64,000 nucleotides of DNA, from NCBI GenBank assembly GCA_008692225.1, contig VICG01000001.1, forward strand, positions 794,501-858,500, read 5' to 3'. The notes beneath the pieces were generated by a model, which saw nothing but the letters and a program-made list of their open reading frames with translations, was not told the DNA's origin and made no database searches. Below, one piece after another: positions 36,083 through 51,286 of the stretch; the first letter of the stretch is position 1; each line of letters opens with the position of its first letter. The position numbers were made by a program, and so were the translations under genes. Source of the DNA: Monilinia fructicola. Its lineage: Eukaryota > Ascomycota > Leotiomycetes > Helotiales > Sclerotiniaceae.

Positions 36083-36519
36083 AACAAATTGAGCTTGTTA
36101 GGATGGAAGCACCCAGCGAAAGTCAAGATGTTCAGTTTTCATGGCTTCACATTCCTCATGCCGATTTAAGTGTAAAAGAAAATGCCGTAAACATTGCCAT
36201 TTCTGTTTTTCATCTCAATTTGTGTATCAGACCGTATTGGAGTGGCGCAAACGCGAACGCGAACGCCAAGTCACGGGAAGACTTCGATCCCATTTGCTGA
36301 CAAATCATTATATGATTTGCGTTCAGCCACCCTACGCCCTGGGTCGGTTCATAGTTCTAGAATAGCGTCAATTTCGAATACCTATAATCTGAATTCGTGC
36401 ATTTTCTCCAAATCGTGATACCCAAAAAGTGAAACCGACGCTGTGAAACCGACTTTACTTCCCTCTCTCTTAACTTCAGGCGCCCGTAATTTGGCACTTA
36501 AAAAATACAATTCTTCAAA
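36083..36519. promoter_or_regulatory. Bidirectional promoter of REV3 and SLU7
   Basis: The two start codons face away from each other across 437 bp. A run of GCGAACGCGAACGCCAAG lies near 36248. No site can be assigned with confidence. Confidence 0.45.
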
Positions 36520-37938
36520 ATGCCTCCAGCAGGTACCCAGCCTCGAAAGCCAGAACAATCCGCAGCAAATAAGGATCAGAATGAGTATATCCCAGCTTTC
36601 ATTGCCAAGAAACCGTTTTATATCGATGATGATGATAACACCGATTACCTGGAGCATCAACGTCTTCAAAAAGCACAATCGGACCAATCAAAATGGTATG
36701 ATCGTGGAAAGAAATTGGGCCCTGCAGCTACCAAATTCCGAAAAGGCGCGTGTGAAAACTGCGGAGCGATGACACATAAGGCTAGGGACTGCTTGAATAG
36801 ACCTAGAGCGAAAGGGGCCAAATGGACTGGGAAAGATATACAAGCAGATGAGGTCATACAGGATGTTGATCTCGGATGGGATGCGAAGAGGGACAGATGG
36901 AATGGATATGATGCGAAAGAATATAAGGCTGTCACGGATGAGTATGCGCAGCTAGAAGAGCTGAAGAAACAAGTGCAGAATGGTGGTGGCAAGGATGGAG
37001 AAGAGGGCGGTGAGGACGGTGATGACGATGGTGCAAAATATGCAGAGGAATCAGATATGGGCAGGCATCAAAGTACATCGACGAGGCAGCTGAGAATTCG
37101 TGAGGACACGGCAAAATATTTATTGAACTTGGACCTGGACTCGGCAAAGTACGATCCAAAGACAAGATCTATGGTTGACAGTGGAGCGACTGCTGATACG
37201 GCTGCTGCGCTGGTTGCGGAAGAAGGGTTTCTAAAGGCTTCTGGGGATGCCGCCGAATTTGAAAAGGCACAAAAGTATGCCTGGGAGTCCCAAGAGAAAG
37301 CAGGAGATACGAAACAACATTTACAAGCAAATCCTACCTCTGGTGAGTACTACAGGAGAAAGGAGAAGGAAGAGGCCGAAGCCAAACGGAAAGCGCATAA
37401 GAAGATGCTTTTGGAAAAATATGGTGGAGATATCAATCCTATGGCCGCGAAACTCAGGGATGCAGCTGTCGTGGAGTCCGAGAAATTTGTGGAATATGAT
37501 GAAATGGGCGGAATTAAAGGAGCACCAAAGGCCTCCGCAAAGTCAAAATATCCCGAAGATATATTGATCAACAATCATACTTCTGTGTGGGGAAGTTGGT
37601 GGTCTAACTTCAAATGGGGCTACTCCTGTTGTCATTCAATGGTTAAAAATAGTTATTGTGTTGGCGAGATAGGGAAGAAAGCTCTGGAGGATGCCGAACG
37701 TGCTCGAACAGGTGGAATTCTGATTGAAGAGGACACAGAAGAAAAGAAAACGGTGAAGGAGGAGGTAGAAAAGCCTTCAGAAGCCACTTCAGATGTGCCC
37801 AAACAACAAGCGAAGAAACGCACGGCGGAAGAGATGCACTCTGGTGTTTCTGAGGAGGATATGGATGCATGGAAGAAGAAACGTGTAGCAGCTGATGATC
37901 CGATGAATGCTTTCTTAGGGAAAGATGGGCTATTGTAG
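36520..37938 (+). CDS. SLU7: Pre-mRNA splicing factor Slu7
   Basis: A single exon encodes 472 residues. Slu7 acts in the second catalytic step of splicing and helps select the 3' splice site. The diagnostic features are [18 protein letters not shown] at the start, the CCHC zinc knuckle [14 protein letters not shown] (about residues 83-96), [17 protein letters not shown], and [19 protein letters not shown] with VKNSYCVGE (about 352-385). The lack of introns contrasts with most neighbours. It is divergent from REV3. Confidence 0.95.
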   Translation: MPPAGTQPRKPEQSAANKDQNEYIPAFIAKKPFYIDDDDNTDYLEHQRLQKAQSDQSKWYDRGKKLGPAATKFRKGACENCGAMTHKARDCLNRPRAKGAKWTGKDIQADEVIQDVDLGWDAKRDRWNGYDAKEYKAVTDEYAQLEELKKQVQNGGGKDGEEGGEDGDDDGAKYAEESDMGRHQSTSTRQLRIREDTAKYLLNLDLDSAKYDPKTRSMVDSGATADTAAALVAEEGFLKASGDAAEFEKAQKYAWESQEKAGDTKQHLQANPTSGEYYRRKEKEEAEAKRKAHKKMLLEKYGGDINPMAAKLRDAAVVESEKFVEYDEMGGIKGAPKASAKSKYPEDILINNHTSVWGSWWSNFKWGYSCCHSMVKNSYCVGEIGKKALEDAERARTGGILIEEDTEEKKTVKEEVEKPSEATSDVPKQQAKKRTAEEMHSGVSEEDMDAWKKKRVAADDPMNAFLGKDGLL

Positions 37939-38425
37939 CATTATTATTATACAAAATTGTATCAGATGGAGAACAACTATTGTAATGTCCTTGTTTGACT
38001 GAGATAAGCCTAGGTTAAGTCGTGCTTCTTCAAAGTTGAGTAAAGCTTAATAAGAGGCCATCTGATTACCAAATACGGATTAGAGCATTGACAGTGTTAT
38101 GGGGTATGGTGTATTTTTGTCTGGATATTTAAAAAGGGTGTTTGATGGTCATCTTGAGGTTATCAAGCGTCGAATGTGCAAGTCTGATTCATACATTGAG
38201 CGATCATGGTTGACCAATCAATTTCGAATCTATTCCCAAGACACATTTGTGAAGTAACAAAACAATCATTAAAAAAGTGCTCATTAATTCATCATGGAAT
38301 GCGGCTTTTATTGTATAGCTTGACGCTGAGATGTCTGCTTTACACGTTGTAACCGGCCCTAACCCCTGCTATAAAGTATCGCTCATGATGTAGATAGGAA
38401 AGATTTTGGTATCAAAATTGTTCCT
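37939..38425. other. Convergent intergenic region SLU7/RPS9
   Basis: About 490 bp between two 3' ends. I see nothing beyond AT-rich 3' flanks. Confidence 0.4.
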
Positions 38426-39321
38426 CTACTCCTCATCCTCTTCTTCGGCATCGTCATCCTTCTTCTCGGAAGCCTTAGCCTTCTTTCTGCGGACACGTCC
38501 TGGGCGTCCACCACCGAATGGCGAGCTCAAGGCGAAGTCGATGTGCTTTTGGGAGTCGAGACGGACAACGAAAGATGGTACGTTGACGATTTGCTTTCCA
38601 ACACGGATGTGTCTTTGACGGATGAGAACACGAGCGTGGTGGATAGACTTGGCGAGACCGAGCTTGTAGACACAGGTTTGAAGACGGCGCTCCATGAAAT
38701 CCTCAATCTTCAAGGCCAAAACGTAATCGAGCTTCATGCGGGATTCATCGAGGACACCAACACGGACGAGACGACGAATGAGGGCGTTACCTTCGAAAAG
38801 TCTCTTTGGGTCCTTCTCGTCGAGAGTGAGCAATTGACTATTATATATTAGCACATGTACATCTCTTCGAATCGTAGAGTATACACACCGAGCAGCACGA
38901 CGGATCTTGGAGAGAGTCAACTGGACACGCCAGACCTCACGCTTGTTGCGGAGACCATACTCTCCAACAATCTTCAATTCAGAGTCCCTAGGGAATAATC
39001 AGTGACATGAACAGAGCAAGCTCTAGAACAGTGGTCCACTTACAAACGAGCACTCTCGAAACTATCAAATTGTCAGCAAAAGTCTTGACGCGCATGGAAA
39101 TGATTTTTAGGTACTTACGGACGACGTGGGACCTTGTAGGTCTTGGAGTATGAACGTCTGTTCGAAATAATATATTAGCATATGAATTTCAAGGGCCTTT
39201 TTTGCGATTTGGTCGAGATTTCCCAAGTAATTCAAAATCAGGCCAGAGTACTTGAAATGAATCCAAGATAAATCCGAAGTCACAGAATACGGAAATTGAT
39301 ATGGAATACATACGGGGCCAT
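38426..39321 (-). CDS. RPS9: 40S ribosomal protein S9 (uS4)
   Basis: Five exons on the minus strand: 39321-39314, 39157-39119, 39061-39044, 38987-38889 and 38837-38426, giving 191 residues. The first coding exon is 8 bp (ATGGCCCC), and exon 3 is 18 bp. The spliced protein starts [20 protein letters not shown] and carries the S4 RNA-binding fold ([28 protein letters not shown]) with an acidic C-terminal tail. uS4 is one of the first proteins on the small-subunit rRNA and helps decoding accuracy. Its length matches the eukaryotic family. It shares a 268-bp promoter region with RPL21. Confidence 0.95.
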
Positions 39322-39589
39322 TTTTGCTGATGTGTCGAGCGGCTCTTGTCGATTGTCGTGAAGTTATTGATCGCTGGTTGTAAATTTTGTTCCAGTAATT
39401 TTTCGAGGTTCCCGCTCACAGGTTAGGGCATTTAACCCGAGCTACCACCAAATTGGGAAGGCGCAGAAATAAGCGAAAAAAGTTGAAAGTTGCCGTGCCA
39501 GATACCAGCGTCAACTTGTTGAAGAAAGATTAACGACAAATTCTGAATAACTTCGACCTCCCCTCGAATACCCATCCTACATCGACAAA
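39322..39589. promoter_or_regulatory. Head-to-head ribosomal-protein promoter with a telobox
   Basis: The RPS9 and RPL21 start codons are 268 bp apart in divergent orientation. GGTTAGGGCA at 39421-39430 contains the TTAGGG telobox core, and AACCC lies nearby at 39434-39438. Teloboxes are known in ribosomal-protein promoters of several fungi, so a shared regulator is plausible. Confidence 0.5.
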
Positions 39590-40363
39590 ATGGGTCACCC
39601 AGCAGGTCTCCGCGCCGGTACTCGGGTGAGTTTGTCAATTTTTCAATTGCAGCCTTTTCAAGAGGATTTCTACGGTCGCGACCTTGAACTGGATGCGGTG
39701 ACGACGTTGCGAAGTTTTGGAGCAATAACTAATTGATTTTCAGTATGCATTCAGCAGAAACTTCAAGGATCATGGTATGATCAAGTTGTCGACCTACTTG
39801 CGCCAGTACAAGTATGTTGAAGTCTATTCCCATCGAATTTCGAATTATCGCAAAATACTAATAGGTGTGTAGGGTCGGTGACATTGTTGATATCAAGGCA
39901 AACGGTGCCGTTCAAAAGGGGTTAGTCAAAATCATCAATTACAGATACACTTTCTAGGAGAATTCGAGATGGAGATACGAAAAGATGAATTGCGAGTCTG
40001 GAGGACGAACTTGTATGCTGACTTCTGCTCAGTATGCCCCACAAGGTTTACCACGGAAAGACTGGTGTCGTCTACAACGTTACCAAGAGCGCCGTTGGTG
40101 TCATCATCTACAAGAAGGTCAAGCACAGATACATCGAGAAGCGTGTCAACCTCCGAATTGAGCACGTTTCCCTCTCCCGTTCAAGAGAGGAGTTCGTCCG
40201 CAGAGTCAAGAAGAACGCCGAGTTGAAGAAGCAATCCAAGACTGACGGCACCCACGTTCACTTGAAGAGACAACCAGCCATGCCAAGAGAAGCCAGAACC
40301 ATTTCGATGAAGGATAACGTACCAGAGACAATCGTACCAATCGCTTACGAGACGACTATCTAA
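39590..40363 (+). CDS. RPL21: 60S ribosomal protein L21 (eL21)
   Basis: Four exons, 39590-39625, 39744-39811, 39873-39920 and 40033-40363, encode 160 residues. The sequence is typical of the family: [56 protein letters not shown] and a basic tail. It is a structural protein of the large ribosomal subunit. All introns have normal GT-AG ends and preserve the frame. Confidence 0.96.
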
Positions 40364-41664
40364 GCTCTGGGCTGGGGTTTGTTTGGGTTTCTTTGCGGGA
40401 TATGATACAATGAGGGTCAGAGGCTTCTAGCGTTGCATGATACAAAATAAATATGTGCAATACCTTCAAGAATCTGATAGGTTTCGAATGTTCAATATCA
40501 TGCATAGTCGTCATGTGTATGCCGCAAGAATTTGGTGAACAACAAATATTTCCATTTCGTTTCTTCCCCCCCCCTCCCCCCTTCTTCCTCAGAACATATC
40601 GGAGCCGTATTTGTCACGCTTAGGTAGAAGGTTTCCCACTTCTTCGAAGCCCTCACAAGTGTTCCAAGAACAATCCCAGTCGAGTTTGGCCTCAAATCAA
40701 CCAGAACTTCCAACACATACTCTGGATGAAGCCTTATTTGCATACATTACAATTCACCTTCCTTGCCCTGACATTCACGAGAGGGGGATCCCTCAATTAT
40801 CATCCGATCAGTATATTCGTGGCCATCTTACAACGATACGGATAGAGATGTGTATACTTTGTGATGAGTTACTCGGGTTGTGTGCGTACTAGGAGAATGC
40901 AATTTTATTTAAACACTTCTCTTGATCCTCTGCATCAAAACCATGGGGATTTAAATGAAACTCGCAATAGTAATGAAAGACCACTAATAAGATATGTCTC
41001 CCTGGTCTGAATATATTGTCTAACACTGCACTCCACATATCAATGAACATTCATGGTGTTTGATCGACATCTGGCACCTGTCAGGACTGTGCACCACATG
41101 AGATCGGTGGTGACCGGAGAGATCCAGCCGCGCAAAGCTACCCTTCGGTGGGCACTTGCGTGGGGGGGACACAAGCATAGCCACAGTGCGAGTCTGATCG
41201 GAAGCGCGTATGTTATGTGTATGAATATCGTCGCACAATCACCTAATACTTACCCTGGGTAGGTAGGTAGCTAAGTATAGATAGATATATAGATAGATAG
41301 ATATAGATGAATTACTTACTTCTTCGAGGTTGAATAGTGCTAGGGATTTCTAACAGGGATGGATAGCGGGAGTTGTGCTTTTCTTCACGTTCCAATACGA
41401 ATTTATACGTACCTCGCGTCTCGAATAGATCGATGCTCGATGGTAGTTGATATTATTACTCGTAATGTTCGTAAGAAGCTAGATGTTGACTTGAGTTTGT
41501 GGAGTATCTCATCCCGAAGCTCAAACAAATCAAACTCCCCCCTTTTCCCCAAAGGAACATCATCACGAAAGTTTCAAAAGAAAAGAACTTCCAAGGTTAC
41601 TTGTTAGCCCCGACCCGTCTATTCTTGTTTCTCCTATTTTACGATGGGTCGAGAACCGGCTGCA
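40364..41664. other. Intergenic region with ambiguous short ORFs
   Basis: A plus-strand frame is open from about 40560 to TAG 40890-40892 without a good ATG. On the minus strand a protein-like tail ending KRDKYGSDMF stops at TGA near 40590. They overlap, so at most one is real. A poly-C tract lies at 40566-40580, and a GATA/TAGATA microsatellite at about 41276-41308. An 82-codon ATG frame at 41359 could not be supported. Confidence 0.4.
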
Positions 41665-42277
41665 ATGCCGCTCATACCTCTGAAGCACCCTCAAACTCAC
41701 CTCTTCTTTCCGACGACGACCTTTAATCACAACTCCAATGCTTATTTCTATATCATTCACGTCTGAAAACTCAAAATAACGGATCCGAGCGAGAAAAGAT
41801 CCTCGGCCATGGCAGGAGAGATTTCAGTGCGGTAGCCATTCGACCAAGGCCGCGTCGGGGACCTTTGCACCGTTCATTCCCACATGTGCACAAGAGGCAC
41901 TTCCGAAATCAGTCAAACCAGTACAGGATGCCATCTCTCGTTTAACAATACGTCCTCCGGTTGTAGATCACAATGTAGGTATCACGTTTTTGGAATGAAT
42001 CCCATTGGGTGGTTGATTTCTTCCTTGAGACCGATAAATAACCCTAGCTAGTTAGTCAGTCCACGGGCAGTTTTGTAAATCGCCATTGATGGATGATGTA
42101 CTTGTATTTCTTAAGTTGTAGGAGGCCAAACATTTTCTCTTCCTCTCATCACTCTTCCAAAGCTACGATGAATCAGTTGATCTTCACCCAGACACTCTTA
42201 CCTATTCTCGGATGCCCACTTTCTGTTTGGAATGCACGTTGAAGCATTCTGCTCGAGTAGAAAAGTCCCAATGCTGA
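41665..42277 (+). CDS. Tentative three-exon gene, unrecognised protein
   Basis: Exons 41665-41760, 41828-41974 and 42122-42277 would give 132 residues. The second and third exons are the strongest: 49 codons (contains SGTFAPFIPTCAQEALPKSV) and 51 codons plus stop (starts EAKHFLFLSSLFQSYDESVD). They are joined in phase by a 147-bp intron with a GTAGGT donor and a GTAG acceptor. The first exon (MPLIPLKHPQTH start, GTCTGA donor) is a guess. No domain is recognised; the last exon ends with two Cys in FCLECTLKHS. It may be a species-restricted gene or a remnant. Confidence 0.33.
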
Positions 42278-46369
<4,092 letters not shown>

Positions 46370-49052
46370 ATGTCCGAGTAAGTTAATTGATAATGAATGA
46401 AGGAATGAAGGAATGGATGAATGAATGAATGAATGAATGATAGGTAATTATCTATCTACTGCCACTTCCACCTCCATTTCCATTCCCACTTCCATCTCCA
46501 CCTCCACCTCCACTTCCACTTCCACTTCTACTCTACTTCTACTTCTACTTTTACTTCTACTTCTACTTCCTTCACATCAATATCATCTCATCTCATCTCA
46601 TCTCATTTTATCATCGCCAAAAATAATGATTTGCAATAACAACATCAACAACAATAACATCAACTAATAATGCAATCAATTATACAGCTTCATCCATATT
46701 GCTGGATGGACTCAATATAATCATCGTCGCTCATTACAACATATTCGCTCCCTGTCGGGTTCATCAACAAAGACGTTAACGAAATCCATCTCAACTACCG
46801 CCTTACCAACAATGGCGACGGTATCAAATGCTCCTGGGATACCTACACCAAGGCCTTTGACTCCGTACATGGATCATGAGGAGAACTTGAGTACTCTGCC
46901 CGATCCTCGGAGTAGAGTCTCATCACCCACCGTTGATCCGCCCGTCGCAAGTCAAGAACAGCACCAAGAGTTGAGCAATGCACATTTGACCGACGAGGTC
47001 ACGACATTAAGTAAAAAGCTCATAAACGCCATAAATCAACAAACAACCCTCGATGACAATTTAAGCGCCACACGACATGAGCTCGAAACGGCACGTGAAC
47101 GAAACAAACAGCTTGAACGGGAGAATCGAGAGCATAGAGCGCTGGTATCCAGTGGAGTGTTGATACGGAGTTCGGTAGCGGAGGCTGAGAAGGCCAAACT
47201 TGTTGCGGCTCTGATCGAGGAAAAGAACAAGAGGAGAGAGGTTGAGAAAGATAAGAAGAGTATCGAGTTGGAATTGGAGAACCTCACTACGGCTTTATTT
47301 GAAGAGGCAAACAAGGTTGGTCGGAATCTAATTTTGCATCAAGATAAATGCTAACATTGACAGATGGTTATCATGGCTCGAGAGCAAGCACAAAAGGAGT
47401 ATGATATTGTGAACAAGAAGAATGACCAACTAAAAGCACAGCTTCAGGAGGCGCAGAATTTGCTAAAGTCACAACAAGAACAACTGGCGGAATTGAAGCA
47501 GGTTATGGAACATATGACCGAGGAACAGGACGATCAAACAAACGGCACTGCGCCATCAACTCCAGCATTATATCAAACCGATACCAATGATGATAATTCA
47601 CAAAACTCGGACTCGATACAATCTTCATCAATTCCCGAACCCGTTTCACCGTCGTATCCCACGAGTTTCTTGCACCTGATTCAACCGGTCCTCCGAACCG
47701 ATCTTGGAGCGTACGATGATTTCATCTCCTTGCTACGCATGTCGAGAAATGTTGTGGTTGGGAGCCGCGCTTCAAGTGGATCTTATGGAGCTATCGGTTT
47801 GGGGTTGGGATTAGGGGCATACACCGCGTCCGCACCGCATGCACCACATAATGGGTCAACATCTTCGATCTCGACATTGGGCACATTTGGATCTTCTCCC
47901 GCAACACCTACTACGCCAGCCTCAAATGTGAGCTCTGGCTCAAGAGATGGCCCTAATTCTTTGACTCCTTTGAAGGAGACGAAATTCTATAAACGAGCTC
48001 TCGCTGAGGATATTGAACCCACACTTCGTCTTGACAATGCCCCAGGGCTTTCTTGGCTCGCTCGAAGAACGGTACTCAATGCAGTATGCGAGGGGTCGCT
48101 TGTGGTTGAGCCAATGCCTTCATCGATAAAACCATATGCATTTGCGTGTTCTCTTTGCGGCGAAAACCGCAAGGGTCCAGAACATATCAGAAGTCATAGG
48201 TTTCGAGCAAGTGAGAGCGACAACGCGCAGAGGTATCCCTTGTGTCTGTACTGTCTAGGACGCGTCCGTTCCACCTGTGGATTCATGAGTTTCTTACGCG
48301 TCCTGAAGGAAGGTCACTGGAGAGGTGAAGATGAAGAATCTGACAAGGCCGCCTGGGAGGAGAGTGTCAGATTGAGAGAGCGAATGTTTTGGTGCCGTGT
48401 GGGTGGCGGGGTTGTCCCCTGTGCGCAATCTTTGAACCATGAGTCATCTCGAAGCCCTCGCTTGAGTGACGATGAACGAAGACGCAAGCTCAGCGGAGAA
48501 TCAGATAGGTCCATCGAGATTATACCCAGGGACATTACACCAACGAGCGAACTCTCACCCGTCAACGTGACCGGATTCGGGAGAAGATCTGGCGATGGAG
48601 AAGTTCTTCCGAGTCCACTTCGAGAGGAAGTAGAGGGACCTGTCATTACAATTCCAGTCATCGATACTGAATTGGAGAGTTCGAAATCTGAAGAGGTAGC
48701 GGAGGCGCCAACGAAACTGGAAGAACTAGAGAATTCGAATTTAGAAGATGTAGCGGAAGTGCCAACGAAACTGGAAGAGCCCACGAGATCGGAAGAACCA
48801 GAGACTCCGAGTATCACATCAGATTCTGAAGTAAAGCACGATGAAGCAGAACCAACGAGAAACACGGAGAGCACTCTTGATTCAAATGAAGTGGAACATC
48901 AAGAACTAGGAGAAGCAGGCGAAATGGAAGATGTTCAAAAAGCAGCAGATGAAACGATGAAATCCGATTCCTCATTATCCATCGAGGAGTCTATCGAAAG
49001 CGGTAATGACACCGAAAAGCTTTCAATTTCTATACCCGGAGCTTTCTCATAG
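46370..49052 (+). CDS. SEC2: Rab guanine-nucleotide exchange factor Sec2
   Basis: Exons 46370-46377, 46688-47315 and 47364-49052 give 774 residues. The first coding exon is 8 bp (ATGTCCGA) before a GTAAGT donor. The 310-bp intron contains TGAA and CCACTT-type repeats. The second exon is open and in frame upstream of the next ATG (46812), supporting this longer start; starting at 46812 would give 722 residues. A coiled coil (about 105-270) matches the Sec2/Rabin GEF domain that activates the exocytic Rab Sec4 for polarised secretion. A later region has CSLCGENRKGPEHIRSHRFR and a CLYC pair. The C-terminus is acidic and Ser-rich, with a short internal repeat (VAE-PTKLEE). Confidence 0.87.
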
Positions 49053-49918
49053 CTCGAGAGGTTGAATTGATTACCATGTTATGATTAATAATTGTTGGGT
49101 TTGAATTTACTTTGGAGTTCGGCAAAAGAAAGGAGGGAATTCTTGCATGGTCCTAATGGCTTATTGCTGGCCACAATGCAATGGCGTTTTTTTGCACGGG
49201 GGGGCCTTATCGGTACATACTATACCTTGCTTATTGTGCATAATTAATGGATTACGGGGAAGACAATAACAATAGCTGGGTTTATTGGCGTATATGATGC
49301 CATCGTGGCTATGGGGGCTATGGATTAAATGGGCTAAGATAAGATTAATGCTACGGGATAATTGAAGAGATACGACATGATATGCTTCTTGTGTGCTTTT
49401 TGGACAGGTCAGGTCTTGTTTAATTGTGATTATCGGTGTTCGATCCATAATTGGAGTAAGTGTCGTAGGTATCAACCATGGGCTCTCAGTTGGTATGGGT
49501 TGTGTCGAGTGAATATGAAGGTGAAGGTGGCCCGGATGAAAGAGGACGGCCTGACAGGTGCGTTGAAAATGTGCAAATCTAATTCTAATTCAGATATTGA
49601 AAAGGAGCATTTGACGACAATCCGAGGAATATGGTAAATTGAATTCCGATTGTTTGATTCTAATTCAGATATTGAAAAGTGTGGTTGAGTGGATCTCATC
49701 TCTCCTCTCTCTTCTTTTTGTCTTTTTCTCTCTTTTTCGCTCCGCCTTGAATAGGGGTAGCGCCGGTGAGTCGAGATGAGTATGGGATACCTACCTACCC
49801 ATGCATACATGATAGCTTGACATTACGAAAAACCGTGACACAATTTTAGAGCGTCTCGAGGGGTATATCTCATTGCCGAAGTGCTATCTAGTCAAATATG
49901 CTATGTTATGCGTCTCTC
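49053..49918. other. Convergent intergenic region SEC2/ADE1
   Basis: About 870 bp. The 19 bases TCTAATTCAGATATTGAAA occur twice (about 49578 and 49659), embedded in a slightly longer direct repeat. No gene was found. Confidence 0.5.
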
Positions 49919-50890
49919 TCATTGCTTCAGAGCATCTTCCCATTTTCTTCCAGTCAACTTCTCAAATGCCTCTCGGTACTTCTCAGCGGTCTGTGATTTG
50001 ATGTCCTCGGGCATCGAGACTCCCTGCTTGCCCTTGAGTCCCTCCTTGGTCAACCAATTCCTCAGGAACTGCTTGTCATAGCTCTCTTGTTCCTTTCCAA
50101 CCTCGTACTGGGACGCCGGCCAGAATCGACTCGAGTCTGGTGTCAAGACCTCATCGACGAGAATTACCTCGTCGGTTTCTTCATCCAGTCCAAACTCGAA
50201 TTTGGTATCCGCAATGATGATGCCTCGTTCTGCGGCATAGTCTCGTGCAGTGGTGTAGAGCTTGATGGCTAAATCTTCAATGCGCTGCGCGTACTTCTCA
50301 CCTACGATCTCGGCTGCTTTTGAAGGGTGGATGTTCTCGTCGTTTTGGCCAGCTTCGGCTTTGGTGGAAGGTGTGTAGATTGCGCCTTGGGGGAATGCTT
50401 GGGAGTTTTGAAGACCTGCGGGTATCTGGATGCCGTGGACTGTAGATGTCTTTTGGTATTCTTTCCATGCGGATCCAGTGATGTAGCCTCGTACGATGGC
50501 TTCGATGGGGAAAATCTTGAGTTTGCGGACTTGCATGGAGCGATTGCGGAGGAGTGAATGTTGGGATGTGGAGATGGAGGAGGGGAGAGAGAGTGTGAGG
50601 AAGTGGGTTTTCAGTCCGGGGATTAGTTTCGTGAGGACGTCGAACCAATGTGCGGAGAGGAGGGTGAGGAGTGAGCCTTTGGAAGGAATTCCCTGTGTAT
50701 TTTGTTAGCTTTAACAAATTTCAGAAGAGGCGAGACATACATTCTCCATAATCACATCATAAGCTGAAATGCGATCAGATGCGACGAATAGAAGGGTCTT
50801 CTCATCAATCTCATAGAGATTTCGAACTTTCCCTTCGGCAACTTTTGGGAGACCATCGAGGGTCAAGGTGGTAAGAGCTGATTCTGTCAT
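49919..50890 (-). CDS. ADE1: SAICAR synthetase (purine biosynthesis)
   Basis: Two exons on the minus strand, 50890-50741 and 50692-49919, encode 307 residues. The enzyme joins CAIR and aspartate with ATP to make SAICAR, the seventh step of de novo IMP synthesis in the cytosol. Typical motifs: [32 protein letters not shown] (ATP site), [28 protein letters not shown] and [14 protein letters not shown]. Its length equals that of the yeast enzyme. The upstream in-frame non-ATG extension was not used; ATG 50890 is the first. Confidence 0.96.
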
Positions 50891-51286
50891 ATTTGATATG
50901 TGGTATGATGTAGGGTTTTCTGGAAATATCAAGTCAAATTCAAATTGAAGTCTTCTGGCCGGTACAATATATATATATGTAGGTATCTAATATATGGATA
51001 TATGAGAATAAATTTTGAATCACACCAATACAGACAGCTAAAGGAACTGTAGTGGTAGTGGGGTGAATCAATCGTGGGGTATCCAAGTGGATAAACTTCG
51101 GATATCGGTGAAACTAAGTTCCGACTCAAGAGCTTTCGTTCAAGGTTGTTGCAGGGCTGGATTCTCTTGTAAGGCTGCTGGCTGCTGGTCGCATTTCTTG
51201 CAGAAGTAAAACAACAATTCAAAAACCAACAACAACAATAACACAATCAATAGGGACTTCACATACAAGAAGTCTCAGCACTTAAT
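50891..51286. promoter_or_regulatory. Bidirectional promoter of ADE1 and SF3A1
   Basis: The start codons are 396 bp apart and divergent. A TA-repeat lies near 50969-50977, and CAACAACAATAAC occurs just before the SF3A1 start. No specific operator was recognised. Confidence 0.45.
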
